Notes: generated from the sequence alone by a model not told the origin. Shown: positions 31,354-41,960, numbered from the stretch's first letter. The stretch is 64,000 nucleotides of DNA from Pseudo-nitzschia pungens (GCA_037355855.1 CM074759.1:248001-312000), one strand, 5' to 3'. Numbers and translations are program-made.

Positions 31354-33024
31354 CTACACCATGTCCTGCCAGGCGCTGGCGGTCAGGACTAGATTTTCCA
31401 CCTCGGACGTTCTCCTTTGCTGCTGCTGGACTCGCTGTACCAGTGGACCCTGCGGCCTCCAGTCGAATCCCATCGCATCCAGTTTCGCATAACGCTCCGG
31501 CTTGAGAAGCCCCGTCTTCTGCTTGGACCGCTGCTCGCACATCCAGGACCGCAGTCCGGGGAAGGACACCTCGTCGTGCCTCCCGGCACACTGGTGCAGA
31601 TCGCCGCCGCAGCGGTCCTCCTTGAAGACCGCCAGCTGCGCCAGGCGCTGCTCCCACGAGAGGGAGTTGCCGGCCAGCATTTCCGACATCGACGCTCTCG
31701 CGGACCTCCCGGCCCGGGTGCCCGCCGCGACCGAGAACGGGGGCGCGGACGAAGTTGCGACCGCCGCGGCGGCGGGTTTTGCGGAAGCACCGCTCGCGGG
31801 ATCCTCTCCCCCGTTGCCGGCACGGTCACCCGCCGGCGGTTTCTTCTTCTTGCTGCTGGCCGACCCCGACGGGGATCCCAGAGGATCCCACTCAAAGCCA
31901 ATGCTCTCCAGCCTGGCAAATGCCTCGCTGCCCTTTTTCAACGACTTGCGGGTGAGGTAGTTGCACCGCTGGTTGGAGACCCACACTCCGAGCCCCGGAT
32001 ACTCGGGATCGCTCCGGCGTGGGTTGCAGTTCCCGTGCTTGAGTTTGTAGTCTTTGAGCCGCTCGAAATTCGCTAGCCACGAGTCGCTCAGAGTGGAGGG
32101 CTTGCTGTCGTTTTGGTTGGGTGTGGATTTTGGTCGTTTCGGTGTTTTGTATAGAGTTTGTGGCGTCATCGCTGTCGTCATCGCTGTCGACGACGGAGAC
32201 ATCGACATCGACATCGGCGACGGAGCCCGGTGCGTCGACTGCTGTTCCCAATCGAATCCGATCTCGTCCAGCAGGGAAAACATGAGGCTGTCCCTTCGGA
32301 AGGTCTTCCGCTTGTTGAAGTTGCACCGCTGGCTCGAGACCCAGGCTCCCAGTCCGGGGTATTGGGGATCGGTCCGGCGAGGATTGCAGTCGCCGTGCTC
32401 GGACTGGTACCGGCGGAGGCTCACATAACGCACGAGCCAGGCATGGGACGGGACGTCCAATCCGGGTGGTGGGGTTGCCGTGCCGGCCAACAGTCCTTCA
32501 ACGTCCAGTCCTCTATCCGCATCCGCGTCGTTGCTATCTTTTTCGCCATTGGTTTCGTCATCATCATCATCATTGTTGTCGTCGTCGTTCCCCTCCTCCT
32601 CTTTTGCTGCTGCTCGTTCTTCTTCCTCGCTGTTGGAACCGCCGTCCGTTTGGCTCGAGGGCTTGTTTTTGCTGCTGCTCGAGAGTTCTTGGAGGGCGTT
32701 TTCCAGCAGTGCCTCGATCTTTCGGAAGCGGCGCTCCTCTTTGGCTTCCCGCTCGGAAGCGAGTCGGTCGAGTTCTTCCTCCCTCTTCTCCATGGCGGAA
32801 AGCAACTCCCGAAATTCCACGAGTTCCGATCGAAAACGCGAACGCGAGTGCGACTCGGAATCCGGATCATCGTCCTCGTCGTTCTCATCGTGCTCTCGCT
32901 TCCGCTTGGACCCGGTCAATGTCGTCCTCACCAATCCCGCGGCCCAGGACCACGGTGTTGTCCAGGAGAACGACGGACTGGCGCCGCTGCCGCCGCCGCT
33001 GCTCTTTTCGATCTCTTCCGCCAT
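31354..33024 (-). CDS. Three-repeat helicase-associated (HA) domain protein, no helicase core
   Basis: 556 aa from ATG at 33024 (MAEEIEK). The frame continues upstream to an ATG at 33222, but that part is microsatellite-like leader, so I choose the inner start. The N-terminal half has a basic KRKREHDE patch near 40, a coiled coil (about 66-115, LVEFRELLSAMEKREEELD) and an acidic DDDNNDDDDDE run. Three HA repeats follow at about 194-262, 314-375 and 455-520. Each has the W..R...L..Y....G spacing, PGLGxWVSxQRCN and a closing GFxW: repeats one and two carry HGxCNPRRxDPxYPGLG, and repeat three carries SFPGLRSWMCEQR. HA repeats sit at the end of some bacterial helicases and are widely amplified as stand-alone proteins in diatoms; nucleic-acid binding is inferred. 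The CNPRR variant replaces the more common NVP. Confidence 0.85.
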   Translation of the reverse strand: MAEEIEKSSGGGSGASPSFSWTTPWSWAAGLVRTTLTGSKRKREHDENDEDDDPDSESHSRSRFRSELVEFRELLSAMEKREEELDRLASEREAKEERRFRKIEALLENALQELSSSSKNKPSSQTDGGSNSEEEERAAAKEEEGNDDDNNDDDDDETNGEKDSNDADADRGLDVEGLLAGTATPPPGLDVPSHAWLVRYVSLRRYQSEHGDCNPRRTDPQYPGLGAWVSSQRCNFNKRKTFRRDSLMFSLLDEIGFDWEQQSTHRAPSPMSMSMSPSSTAMTTAMTPQTLYKTPKRPKSTPNQNDSKPSTLSDSWLANFERLKDYKLKHGNCNPRRSDPEYPGLGVWVSNQRCNYLTRKSLKKGSEAFARLESIGFEWDPLGSPSGSASSKKKKPPAGDRAGNGGEDPASGASAKPAAAAVATSSAPPFSVAAGTRAGRSARASMSEMLAGNSLSWEQRLAQLAVFKEDRCGGDLHQCAGRHDEVSFPGLRSWMCEQRSKQKTGLLKPERYAKLDAMGFDWRPQGPLVQRVQQQQRRTSEVENLVLTASAWQDMV

Positions 33025-34386
33025 TGTATCGTTTCGTGTCGAGTCGTTTCGTGTCGTATCGTTTCCTGTCGTATCTTTATGCCCAAACGAAAACAAGCCG
33101 AACTTATTGTGACGTGAGGCAACTTTGATAGCTTGTTGGATACATGTATGCTCGAACGGCAGAAGGATCCGACTTGCGAGTACGGTACGTAATGTAACGT
33201 GTTGTGAGTTACTGTATATCAATCAATCACTCACAGCAAGCACCGAAGCGTCTCGTATGCAACTGTTTTGACTGGTACAGTTGTGGCAATAACTGAGCGT
33301 TTCACACAGGGTGATGATACCGGTATTACACAAAGAATGATACTGAAATACAGTAATAGAAAAACGGTATGTACACCTCTCAAAGAGTAACTTACGGGTA
33401 CGAGGACGAGTACCGGTAAGGTTATTCAATCAAAAGCTACTTGTACCGTATTACCAATGAACTTATGGACTGACCGTGGAACGGATATCAACGTTGGGGC
33501 GCATATGCAGATGGATATCATGGGCATCCAGCAGGGACTGCCATGTGCAATGTTGTCAAATCACGCAAGCCGGATCCGTTCTGTAGCAAGAATGAGGTCG
33601 CCCGTAAGGCTACGTATTACCTACCGGTATTCCACGTACAAGGCCGAAAGGTACGTGCAAGTAATTACCTCTAGTATTGGTACCGGTACTTGCACGGACT
33701 GCATAAGATCTTACTACCTCTCTCTCAAATCAAAAGTACCATCCATGCATGAACACCATGAGTCTCACATGCTCGTACCGGTAAGGTTACGAAGTGCTAG
33801 GAAGAACAGGAACCTTAGCGATAGATTACTCAGTACATAATATCTTTGAGAGTAACTTACTAGTACTAGTAGTGGTAGTAAACTTCTCGTATTACCATTG
33901 CTACCGGTATTAGTACTAGTACTAGTAGTAGTTTCAGTGAAGTCTGTGTGTACGGATACCATAATAGGACCTTTGAAATAGTAGTACTAGTAGGCGGTCG
34001 TATTTGACTTGCAGGATGGAATCAAGTTGTTTCAGCTGCTATCGATCGAAGTGATCCATGCACTTCAAATTATTCGTATTCGTATTCGTATTCGTATTCG
34101 TATTCGAACAAAAGACAAAAGGAATAGAGTGGACTGCTCATAATAGTACGACACTACCATTTCGAGGTGTTTGTTTGGCGCCCAAGTGGCATGGCAATGT
34201 ATGGCATGGCAAAGCATTCCGTTCCTGTCGCCTGCTATGAATCTGATTACCAAACGCTCGTATTGGCATTGCGGTTGGTTCGATTCATGGACGAACGAAA
34301 GAAAAAAGGGACCTGCCGAAAACGTTCATTCATTCATTCATCTATCCAAGCATGCCTGCTCGTCTCGGTTCGAAAGGATTCCCTCT
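33025..34386. other. Spacer with repeats
   Basis: Contains the pentamer-rich leader of the HA gene (33025-33080), TACCGGTA and GTAAGGTTA words at 33360-33800, CTAGTA clusters at 33855-33995, and a (TATTCG)n microsatellite at 34071-34106. No supported gene. Confidence 0.5.
34071..34106. repeat. (TATTCG)n microsatellite
   Basis: About six copies of the hexamer in the spacer downstream of the membrane-protein gene. Confidence 0.85.
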
Positions 34387-35670
34387 TCAGAAGCTCGCCA
34401 TGCTAAACCTTATGATGGGACTGTGCTTGGTTGCTTCGCCAATGCCTTCAAAAACGTCACCCTCGAGCTGCGTGGCGAGTCCGTCTTGCTGTGCCTGAGC
34501 GTGTCGGAAAGAGCCCCCCAGCTCCATCTCGTCGTCGATGCTCTGATAGCAGCTTTCGTCGCTCGAATTCTTTCGCTTGCGGCACACGATTCTTTTCAAC
34601 CCAAAGGGTATGTTGCTCTTGATCTTTTTGGTGTCCTTCTTGCTTTTCTTTTTGTTGCTGCTCTTGGTGATGGTGGTCTCGCTGGTTTTTTTGTGGACTG
34701 CGGTGGGCGCCGCATTTCTTGCAGTGGCCACGGCTGCTGGCACGGGAGGGGGTCCGGCGATGGTGGCTGAAATCGCTCGGTAGTCGAACGGGAATTCGCT
34801 TTCGCTTTCGTTGTCCTTGTCTATGTCGTGCACTGCAGAAGCAGGTGGAGGAGCAGCAGCGCCGGAGGCCTCCATTGTTTGGTAGTCAAAGGGGTATTCG
34901 CTTTCGTTGTCCTTGTCGGTGAAGTCGCCAGCGTCAGCGGATTTGTTGCTTGCAGTATCGACGGCGTGGTGCTGCGTTCGTGGGCGGTTTTGGCCCGAGT
35001 CGCTGGCCGGTGGGGGTGCCTGCGCGGTGGTGGAATCGTCATCGTTGCGGTCGTCATCGTCTCCAAAGGCGGAGTAATCTTCGGTCTGCGTCGTCATGGT
35101 CATGTTGGTGGTGCTTCCATCGGTAGTGGTTGTGTTCCATCCCGTGGTGGTGGTGTCGGCTCCGGTCCATGTGGTGTCGAACCCGGTCCATCCCGTGAAG
35201 GTGGACTCCAATCCGGTCCTTCCCGATCTCGCGCTCAAGGTATCATCGCAATCGTCGTTGTCGTTGTTGTGATCGTCGTCGGAGCTCCCTACTGTGGACC
35301 CACCCTCCGTGGTATCGTCTCCGCGGGTGGTGGTGTCGTCATCCGTGTGGTAGTGGTGGTGCTTGCTGGAACGCGATCTTCGATGTTTCTTTCGTCGAGG
35401 CTCTGGACGGCGACGGCGTCTGACACGAATGTTGAGCAGACAGAAATACAGGCAGACCAGCACCGCAAAGGCCCCGAAAATGGCGGCTCCGATGCGATCC
35501 CCCCTGGTCACTACCGGTTCCGTTTGCTCGGAGGAACGATTCTTGTTGCTGGTGCTTTCCGAAGTGGGAGACTGCGTGGCCGCGGATCCCGAGTCGTAAT
35601 CGTAGTTTGCGAGAACTCGACTACTCGATAGCGACCTTCGGAGATTCGTAGGGTTAGAACGGAACGACAT
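34387..35670 (-). CDS. Single-pass membrane protein with long acidic/Thr-rich tail
   Basis: 427 aa from ATG at 35670. One hydrophobic segment (about residues 60-80, IGAAIFGAFAVLVCLYFCLL) is followed immediately by RVRRRRRPEPRRKKHRR, which fixes the C-terminal part on the cytosolic side by the positive-inside rule. The N-terminal part is Ser/Thr-rich and would face the lumen or outside. The long tail has TGWTG/TTWTGAD repeats (about 155-190), acidic DDDDRNDDD, and a duplicated motif: DKDNESEYPFDYQTMEA and DKDNESESEFPFDYRAISA. A Lys-rich KKKSKKDTKKIKS stretch precedes the end. No known domain. The paired YPFDY motifs could be adaptor-binding or phosphorylation sites, as a guess only. The leader has a CGAAA run on the coding strand. 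Confidence 0.7.
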   Translation of the reverse strand: MSFRSNPTNLRRSLSSSRVLANYDYDSGSAATQSPTSESTSNKNRSSEQTEPVVTRGDRIGAAIFGAFAVLVCLYFCLLNIRVRRRRRPEPRRKKHRRSRSSKHHHYHTDDDTTTRGDDTTEGGSTVGSSDDDHNNDNDDCDDTLSARSGRTGLESTFTGWTGFDTTWTGADTTTTGWNTTTTDGSTTNMTMTTQTEDYSAFGDDDDRNDDDSTTAQAPPPASDSGQNRPRTQHHAVDTASNKSADAGDFTDKDNESEYPFDYQTMEASGAAAPPPASAVHDIDKDNESESEFPFDYRAISATIAGPPPVPAAVATARNAAPTAVHKKTSETTITKSSNKKKSKKDTKKIKSNIPFGLKRIVCRKRKNSSDESCYQSIDDEMELGGSFRHAQAQQDGLATQLEGDVFEGIGEATKHSPIIRFSMASF

Positions 35671-37304
35671 CTTGGTATCAACTCGCTGCGTCTCTTGTTC
35701 TGCTTTGTTTCGACTTGTTCTGTTTCGTTTCGTTTCGTTTCGTTTCGTTTCGTTTCGTTTCGTTTCGTTTTTTTTTTTTTTTTGATTGAAAGATGTGAAT
35801 TGTCCTGGCTCAGTTGGGTTGCTGTTGATTGAAAGGAAACACTGTTAGGATCGGAGCGTGTACGTGCGATGCGGTAACGTGTACCGGTATGATGTATGAT
35901 GTTTGTTGGTTGACGTTTGTCGAGTTATATTATATAACCACAGGCTCCCGAAAAAGATGCCATACTGTTCTCCCAGACAATTTCGGGAACCTTTTTGTCT
36001 TCGGAACGCTCTCCGGACCTGTTCTTCCTTTCGGATAGTCTTGTTTCTCGGGGTGGGATGGTAGGCATCGTTCCGCTCAACCGTTGTTCTTTGAACGGAT
36101 GTGGAACAATTTAGTCTCGACGAAATTTGGTTTGTGAAAGCCGATCCGATGCCGGCAGGATGATTCGTTCAGATGTCCTATATCGATAAAAACAGGTATG
36201 ACTAATACATGTATGTGCCTGGGTCACAACTGCCCCAACGGAGCATGGGTATGTATGTGGAAGCGCGCTAAGGGTAATCTGTCACGCGGGCACGACCAAA
36301 ATCGTCGATCAAAAACCCTTGCGTGTTGCGACGCGATGCACTGTACTCGTATCTCCTCCTCTGTGCATCATAATCATCATAATATTATAGAGCTACATAC
36401 GTACGGTATTACGTACGACAAGTGCCTAAGATTACCATTCGCATCATTGTTTCAGCACCACTCAACATCAAAACGTACGTACATACTTGTACCAGAACCC
36501 GTCAGCCATCAGCGGTCACATACCATCATTGTAATGACCACTACCTAACCTTAGTTTTACGTGACGTTCTAACTTCACAGTAAATTACGACCTACCTCGT
36601 ACCGGTACAGCGCGCGAAAGGGGGAAAACAAGGCGGATGTCTTGCCCTTCCAAAGCAAGAGCTTCATCATCGGAAGGTACTGGTATGGCTGACATCAACT
36701 AAGGGAGTGCTCACCAATGCAGGGGTCATAATCTAGAAACCAAAGTGTAGAATTACAAATCCTGTGCTAAAATACATGTTTCTGTGTGAAGTGCATGTTT
36801 GCACTGGCAAAACGTTTGTCATTCCTTTGTCTTAACCCCCGATCAAAGAAAATGATGCGTGGTGATCTAATTGTGGTGATCTAACTGTGACAAACTACAA
36901 ACTAGAGTCGTGATTTGAACGCATCATATAGTGGCACTGATCCCAAAGTCGTTACTAGTTGGATTGATCTCCGAATTACGCAAATGCTCTGAAATCGTTG
37001 AAATGAAATGGCAAGGGAGAGTTTACTTTATGCTTGTTTGTGGGTTGGGTAGAACCTTGACGGCAGACTGCGACGTGTGCATGGTTTGTAAAAGCCAGGT
37101 GACAATGACAAACAGTCGAACTAGTATTCAGTACTAGTAGTAGTTACAAGCAATTTTCACTACATATATTACAATCAAAAACAAGCCATGCGGTTACCGA
37201 CTACATCCCACTACTAACAGTATTGAGCTCGGCACGCCAAGAAAAGAGGATCCACGCTATCTGCAAGGATTGGATGCCAGAGTTTTCTTGTTTGCTGCTA
37301 GAGA
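35671..37304. other. Spacer and leader
   Basis: The gene-proximal side holds the (CGAAA)n/poly-A leader (35720-35783 on the plus strand as TTTCG and T). A palindrome-rich zone runs from about 36380 to 36620 (ACGTACGGTATTACGTACG, TACCGGTA). CTAGTA words occur near 37120. No supported ORF. Confidence 0.5.
35721..35783. repeat. (TTTCG)n microsatellite plus poly-T in a minus-strand gene leader
   Basis: About ten pentamer units, then about 16 T. On the coding strand of the membrane-protein gene this is poly-A followed by CGAAA repeats, ending about 50 bp before its ATG. Confidence 0.9.
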
Positions 37305-38981
37305 TCATTTCGAATAATACCGGACGCGTTTCTTGGCCTTCCGGGGGAGGAAGTGACGCTTGCGCTTGCACCAGCTCTCGGTTTGTCCCATGGAAAATAT
37401 GGAACCCTGCCGCAAAAAATCGTAGGCCATTGCAAAGGGCATGCTGGTTTTTCTCCACGACGCTGCCCTGGCGATGGTAAAGGTTCCGTTATAGTTGTCA
37501 AAGGTCGAATACCACCTCGAGTAGGCCTTGGCCAGTGCCAGCGGCCAGAGGCCGCGAGGTGGAAGCTCGCGGGGCTGCACACGTGCACCGGCGCTCCCGT
37601 CTCGTCCCTTTCCACCACAGCGCAACAGCGTATTGGGATTCATTGCGTTCCGGGCGAGCAAGTATTCAATGTCGTGCGCACGATTCTTTAGGTTGACAAT
37701 CCGGGAATTGTCGGGACCTCCGTTGTACCGCGGCGTCGTGTGGAGCGAAAACACATCCAGGGTTCTCACCGAGGAACCAATCGTTTCCAGGAACCAAACG
37801 AGGCCATCCACCTCGGGCTTGGTCCAAATGATCTTGGTGTGCAGGAGCTTGAGGGATTTGAGGTTGGACGACACCAGCGGGCCATTCGGGCCCATCGTCC
37901 GGGCAAACGTCGGGCCGGGATCCGGCGGCTCCATGGCGGCCCGAAAGGAATCGATCCCGGCGTTTCGAGCAATCGACAGCGATTCCAACGCGGGAAAACT
38001 GGGAAGGACCTTCCACACAATGGTTCGGAGATCCTCGGTGGTGAGGTGGACGTCACGAAATGACAGGGATTGCAGCGTCGGTTGGAATGCAAAGGACTCG
38101 GAAAGTCCCTCCTTGGCCGCGGGGAGGGCAAGTTCCCGGACCCATCGTTGCCCCAGATCGAGCGTTCTGTGATTATGCAGGCTCCAGCGGGTTAGTGCCA
38201 GCGTTTCGAGACTTTGCAACAAAGCGAATTGCCGGGGAGTAACGTCCTCGCAGTCCACGACCTTGAGGATCTTCAGGTTGCCGAGGGCGTTGGGGATTGG
38301 CACGAGCGTCGAACTGCGGGTGGCGACCGACAGGTCCAGCCGCGAGCAGGCGTTCAGGTAGAGTGCGGTCAGCTCCTTCATATAGAGACCAACCTCTCGC
38401 GGAACGAGTCCCGTGCAGCGATAGAGGGACATCTCTCGGACCCGATCCAGGACCGCAACCTCCGGTGGCAGCCTCCACTCTTCCGACCGTCGGTGAAACT
38501 CCCTGCCGTCGTATCCCGGGACGCGCTCCATGGTGTCCCCGAAAATGTTGTTGCGGTCCGTGAGCCGCACGGCCACCACCCGCTGGAGCTGCGGGCATCG
38601 CTCGCAAAAGGGACGGCTGCTTGCGGTCTCGTCCCAGTTCGATCGTTCCATTAGCGATGAGACCACAATGTCTTCCATCTGCTTTATTTCGGATAGGGCG
38701 AACTTGCGTTTGTACAATTCTTCCACGTACGGATGGTCCACGATCTTCGAGGGACTGCCGAAGCGAAGGTTTTCGTCCCGCTGTCGGACTTCATCTTGCA
38801 TCTGTTTACAACGATCGAGAGTTAGTCTCGGGGATCGGTGTCGTTCCATGCCTCGGTGCAATTTTGGTCTGTATTTGCTTCGCTTCGTTTCCCTTTGATG
38901 CTGATTAGGTCCGTCCAATTCCACGCAAACTTTGTCGTCCTTGTTGAGTTTGTGTGAAAGGGACCGTGCGAACCCATCCAT
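37305..38981 (-). CDS. Leucine-rich repeat protein (diatom type)
   Basis: 558 aa from ATG at 38981. The central part carries irregular leucine-rich repeats of about 24-30 residues: LDRVREMSLYRCTGLVPREV near 175, LTALYLNACSRLDLS near 205, LGNLKILKVVDCEDVTP near 233, LQSLETLALTRWSLHN near 254, TLQSLSFRDVHLTTEDL near 300, FPALESLSIARNAGIDSF near 327 and SNLKSLKLLHTKIIWTKPE near 363. These form a curved binding surface in known LRR proteins. The Lys/Arg-rich N-terminus (about 30-65) and an Arg-rich C-terminus suggest a nuclear or nucleic-acid-associated location, as inference. No signal peptide or membrane helix. In diatoms LRR proteins are numerous and mostly uncharacterised. It lies in the same orientation as the flanking membrane protein and GST genes, with independent leaders. 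Confidence 0.8.
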   Translation of the reverse strand: MDGFARSLSHKLNKDDKVCVELDGPNQHQRETKRSKYRPKLHRGMERHRSPRLTLDRCKQMQDEVRQRDENLRFGSPSKIVDHPYVEELYKRKFALSEIKQMEDIVVSSLMERSNWDETASSRPFCERCPQLQRVVAVRLTDRNNIFGDTMERVPGYDGREFHRRSEEWRLPPEVAVLDRVREMSLYRCTGLVPREVGLYMKELTALYLNACSRLDLSVATRSSTLVPIPNALGNLKILKVVDCEDVTPRQFALLQSLETLALTRWSLHNHRTLDLGQRWVRELALPAAKEGLSESFAFQPTLQSLSFRDVHLTTEDLRTIVWKVLPSFPALESLSIARNAGIDSFRAAMEPPDPGPTFARTMGPNGPLVSSNLKSLKLLHTKIIWTKPEVDGLVWFLETIGSSVRTLDVFSLHTTPRYNGGPDNSRIVNLKNRAHDIEYLLARNAMNPNTLLRCGGKGRDGSAGARVQPRELPPRGLWPLALAKAYSRWYSTFDNYNGTFTIARAASWRKTSMPFAMAYDFLRQGSIFSMGQTESWCKRKRHFLPRKAKKRVRYYSK

Positions 38982-40520
38982 CCACTCATCGCTCGGTGAA
39001 TTGTCTCCAACGAAAGCCCATTCAATGCCGGTATCGGACGGACGGGCTGGCTGGATGGCAGTTAAACATTTTAGCTATGAGAACAAGGCAATGGGAGGTA
39101 TCCTTGGTCGGAATCCATTTGGTAGGCACGCTGGGCTGCCTGCGCTGCTCTTCTTTGCAGAGAAAGCTCGACAGCCGCTTCGTTTGGGAGAGACCGAGTC
39201 ATCTCGTCCTCGGAGAGAGTTCTTTCGCGGACAGTGTTCTTTTGGTGAGTCTGTTCTTGAGTATCCCTTAACGCATTTTTTTTCATCTGTATTCTACAAA
39301 AATGTTCTTGCAACGCCCAGGAGGTACGGCACTAGTAAGCCCAAGTGCGACATAGAGCATTGGTGCATCCCCGAGAACGGATGAATAGTATTGGCCAACG
39401 CATTTCTTGCTTGCGATACGCAAATGCAATGGAACACAATACAACACAATGGAATGGAAATGGCTCTCGCGGTCGCGTCTGCCGATTCCGACCGAATCCG
39501 ATGGGACGTGACACGAAAAGGAAGCAATCCAAATCGCAACTTTCTTGCACGGCCCAGGAGGTACGCCACGACACGGCATGGCATGGCTCGTCGCGTAACA
39601 TAGAGTGTTGATGCGTGTCCCCTAGAACACAATCTCAACTGCTTGATTGCTTGGTTTTCGTTCGTAGGGCAATTCACCATTCTCACGGTGGCGTTATGCC
39701 GATTCCAGAGAGGGGAGCGTGACGCGACGTGACATTTTCGTTGCCTACGGCACTACACCATACTATACTATACTATACTACATTGACTCTGTATTCTTTC
39801 GGCTCGGCTCTTTGATTCCTCCACAGCCTGCTCCATGCACCCTTTCCTGGAGCCGTGGATTTCGCGCCGCGTCGGTGGTAGTGTCACTCTCGGTCACTAC
39901 ACGGTACCGAGTTCCATCCCAATCTTCCGGAATGGATGCCTCGCTCGAAGACTGCCCAACCCTCTCAACGCAACGCAATGCAACGCAACGCCACGCAATG
40001 CAATGAAACGCAATTCATCGATCGAACGATGTTTGTTAGTTCTACTCGCATATTCAATCCAATCCACATCCAATCCACATCCAATACCGGTCCTGCCGGT
40101 TGGTTGGCGTGCACCGAACCGAACCGAACCGAGATCGTTGCGAGATCGTTGCGAGATCCTTCCTTCGTCCCCGCGGATTTCGAAAAAAAAACTCCGTACC
40201 AACCGACAAAACCAACTACCCCACCAACCGGCCAATGAAACGGAATCCCTCCGAAACCATCGCGGGACGAGACGGTGCATGGCCATTGGAATCGGTGACA
40301 CACTCGATTTTTTTCGCTTCGCTTCGTTTCGTTTCTTTTTTTTTCGCTTCGTTTCGTTTCTTTTATGGTAGGGCTTGCTCTTGGAGGGCCGAAACCGATC
40401 AACTCGTAGTGATTCGTCGAATCAGACTCGGCCATCCCGGGTCCTCGGCGTCGGCGTCGGCATCGGCTGCGTTGCATCATGCGCTCTTTTCGTTTCTTTT
40501 CGTTTCGCTTCGTCTCCTCT
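38982..40520. other. Spacer with an imperfect duplication
   Basis: Two degenerate related blocks lie at about 39326-39385 and 39540-39635 (GCCCAGGAGGTACG..CAC, ACATAGAG.., CCCC/GTCCCC..AGAAC). CTTCGTTTC-rich tracts occur at 40315-40370 and 40485-40520. No supported gene. Confidence 0.5.
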
Positions 40521-41390
40521 CTACAGCCTGCTGTTGTTGGGTTTGCTCTTGTGGCCCTCCCTTTCCCGTCGAGCGGCGGCCCGTGCGTTTTGGTAGGCGG
40601 GCCGGGACCGACAGGCCTCGAGGTATCGTTCGACGGTTTCGTTCTTCCTCCACTTGTCGTCCCACCCGATCGCGGCGCTCCACTCGAGGCAGTTCACGTA
40701 CACAATGTCCGCGGCACAAAAGTGCGTTCCGAGGAGGTAGTAGTGCGACGGACGACGACTGCCGCTGTCGCTGCTGCCGCCGCGTTCCGATTTGGTTTGG
40801 CTTTGGCTTTGGCGGCTGTCGTTGGAATTGGCATTGGCGCTGGCATTGGCGGCCGCCTCTTCCAGCTGCTGCATCAGAAACCGGTTGGTCTTGTGAAAGT
40901 ATTTGCGGGCGTGCGCGACGGCCTCCGGAATGGTCCCAAAGACTCTTCCCATGGCGTCCCCGTCGTGCTTGCGGTGGATCCACAATCCCTGGGCGTCGAG
41001 CTCGGTGAGGAGGACCGACATGGTTTGCTCGTAGAATGCGCGCTCGGGGGTTCCCGGGACCGGCACGAGCGAATGGCGCAAAGGATTGTGATTGTGATTG
41101 TGATGATTGCCACTGCTGCTCGGAGGAGGATTCCTGTACTTGTCGCCGAGGTGGGACAGAATGGCGCCGCTCTCAAAGAGCACCAGACCATCGTTGTCCA
41201 CCAGGACCGGAATCTTGCCGAGGGGATTGTATCGCCTGACACTCTCCGACTGGGGTTTGGAAGGAACGTGTCGGTAGTCCAGTCCGAGTTCCTCGAGCAT
41301 CCAGAGGCAGCGAAAGGCGCGGGATTGGGCCGTGCCGAGGAGGAGGCGCCTCGCGGAAGAAACAGCGGCGGTGGCAGTGGCAGTGGTCAT
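40521..41390 (-). CDS. Glutathione S-transferase-like protein
   Basis: 289 aa from the first ATG at 41390; the frame extends upstream only to a TTG. The N-terminal thioredoxin-fold domain (about 13-88) shows a conserved core: RRLLLGTAQSRAFRCLWMLE with a Ser near residue 23 at the place of the catalytic Ser or Tyr of the family, NPLGKIPVLVDN with the cis-Pro of the glutathione site near 61, and LFESGAILSHLGDKY with the Glu-Ser pair that binds the gamma-glutamyl part. The helical C-terminal domain follows; it includes FHKTNRFLMQQLEE, a low-complexity Ala/Asn/Ser insert (about 190-220), and YLLGTHFCAADIVYVNCLEW with the N-cap Asp. GSTs conjugate glutathione to electrophiles or reduce peroxides; the subclass is not clear. 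No targeting peptide is evident, so a cytosolic place is likely. Confidence 0.9.
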   Translation of the reverse strand: MTTATATAAVSSARRLLLGTAQSRAFRCLWMLEELGLDYRHVPSKPQSESVRRYNPLGKIPVLVDNDGLVLFESGAILSHLGDKYRNPPPSSSGNHHNHNHNPLRHSLVPVPGTPERAFYEQTMSVLLTELDAQGLWIHRKHDGDAMGRVFGTIPEAVAHARKYFHKTNRFLMQQLEEAAANASANANSNDSRQSQSQTKSERGGSSDSGSRRPSHYYLLGTHFCAADIVYVNCLEWSAAIGWDDKWRKNETVERYLEACRSRPAYQNARAAARREREGHKSKPNNSRL

Positions 41391-41960
41391 GGTGATGGTC
41401 GTGGTCACAGTCGTGGCGGTTTGCAAAGAATAATAATAATAATATTGTTGACGAACGAAAACACCGAGAGGTTTGTTTGTATGTATGTGTGCGGGCGAGA
41501 GATTTTGAGACTAGTTTGTTGACCGTAGAAGAAGATCGATAGGAGAGCAGTACGGTAGAGAAGGCGAGCCTTGTTTTCGGTGATGCTGATGCTGATGCTG
41601 ATACTGTATTGACGGATGTTAATTATGACGGGACGAAATACAACAACTGCTGTTGCCTCTAGGATTGCCCATCGCCTGTGCAATAAGAACAAAAATAATA
41701 CTAGTATGACTTCGTTTTACGAGTTTTGCTTTGAGGTAAGGTTACCGGTATGATCTATGATGCCGATTTCGTTGTGTATGATGTAAGGTTATGGCGTACG
41801 AACTGACTGTTGATTAACCTTACTGCACAAAGTAAGGTTACTCGTACTATTTCCCCGAGGGCAATCATCGTCCCGAGATCCAAGATCTCGAAACGGACTC
41901 CACGGGGTCCCGTCCCGTCGAGTACCTTACCTCGTACAAAGTGTACATAGGATTCTACCA

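Noticed and set aside
32158..33117. Plus-strand ORFs opposite the HA gene
   Set aside because: Antisense shadows; the minus strand carries three HA repeats.
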